NCBI GenBank assembly: GCA_020433785.1
Contig: JAGRCC010000485.1
Span: forward strand, 1 to 6,422
Source of the DNA: Anaerolineae bacterium
GTDB taxonomy: Bacteria; Chloroflexota; Anaerolineae; 4572-78; J111
Direction of reading: 5' to 3'
DNA: 6,422 bases
Part shown: in pieces, positions 6,301 through 6,422 of the stretch
Numbering within the stretch: position 1 is the first letter of the stretch
Layout: each line of letters begins with the position of its first letter
The notes under the pieces: model-generated
Seen by the model: the letters and a program-made list of their open reading frames with translations, nothing else
What the model was told of the DNA's origin: nothing
Database searches by the model: none
Translations under genes and position numbers: made by a program

Positions 6301-6422
6301 TCGGCATTCTTCGATGCCTTACGGATGAGAGAAACAGGTTGTCGGCATTGCTCGACGCGCTGTTTCCGCCGGAAAAATTAGATCGGCATTGCTCGATGTG
6401 TTCGTTCTGTTGGAAAAATTAA
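6301..6422. repeat. 41-bp tandem repeat units running off the right edge
   Basis: Units start at 6301, 6342 and 6383, exactly 41 bp apart, each opening with TCGGCATT. Units two and three agree at 31 of 40 positions: the first 14 bases are identical and both hold GGAAAAATTA near the end. The first unit shares only its opening 16 bases (14 of 16 with unit three). Unit one can fold as GGCATT-CTTC-GATGCC (6303-6318) and unit two as TTTCC-GCC-GGAAA (6363-6375). A 41-bp period shifts the reading frame between units, which argues against coding. This is the start of a non-coding repeat array, truncated by the window. Confidence 0.6.

Noticed and set aside
6301..6422. CRISPR array
   Set aside because: The units are contiguous 41-bp diverged copies without conserved repeats separated by unique spacers.

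Overview
The window holds five protein-coding genes, with no rRNA, tRNA or CRISPR. The genes, left to right: (1) a minus-strand gene cut by the left edge, encoding a membrane-anchored, kinase-fold protein of the TCAD9/aminoglycoside-phosphotransferase type; (2) a plus-strand gene for a membrane-anchored or secreted six-hairpin (alpha/alpha toroid) glycosidase-like protein; (3) a plus-strand 12-helix MFS transporter of the YnfM type; (4) a minus-strand GT28 glycosyltransferase of the MGDG-synthase/diacylglycerol glycosyltransferase family; (5) a plus-strand YjbQ (UPF0047) protein.

The organism is probably an environmental bacterium. A filamentous Chloroflexota lineage (Anaerolineae or Chloroflexia type) fits the MGDG-synthase-like enzyme, the TCAD9-type protein and the GTTGGAT-type intergenic repeats. 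This is an impression from protein families and not a phylogenetic result. Base composition is moderate, with A+T-rich intergenic stretches.

Layout: genes 1 and 2 diverge from a 308-bp A+T-rich spacer that carries a good sigma70-like promoter for gene 1. Genes 2 and 3 are co-directional, 109 bp apart. Genes 3 and 4 converge on a 92-bp gap filled by inverted GTTGGAT/AACCATCC repeats, a plausible bidirectional transcript end. Genes 4 and 5 diverge from a 168-bp spacer with a perfect TATAAT for gene 4 and two related palindromic sites sharing TAGACATTC, one in front of each gene, which suggests shared control. The right end holds 41-bp tandem repeat units that run off the window.

No single pathway unites all five genes. 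Genes 1 to 4 all involve the envelope (two membrane-anchored proteins, a transporter, a lipid glycosyltransferase). The least conventional item is gene 1: an intact, unlisted open frame of 410 codons that couples two transmembrane helices to a kinase-like domain known mainly from predicted NTP-dependent conflict systems.
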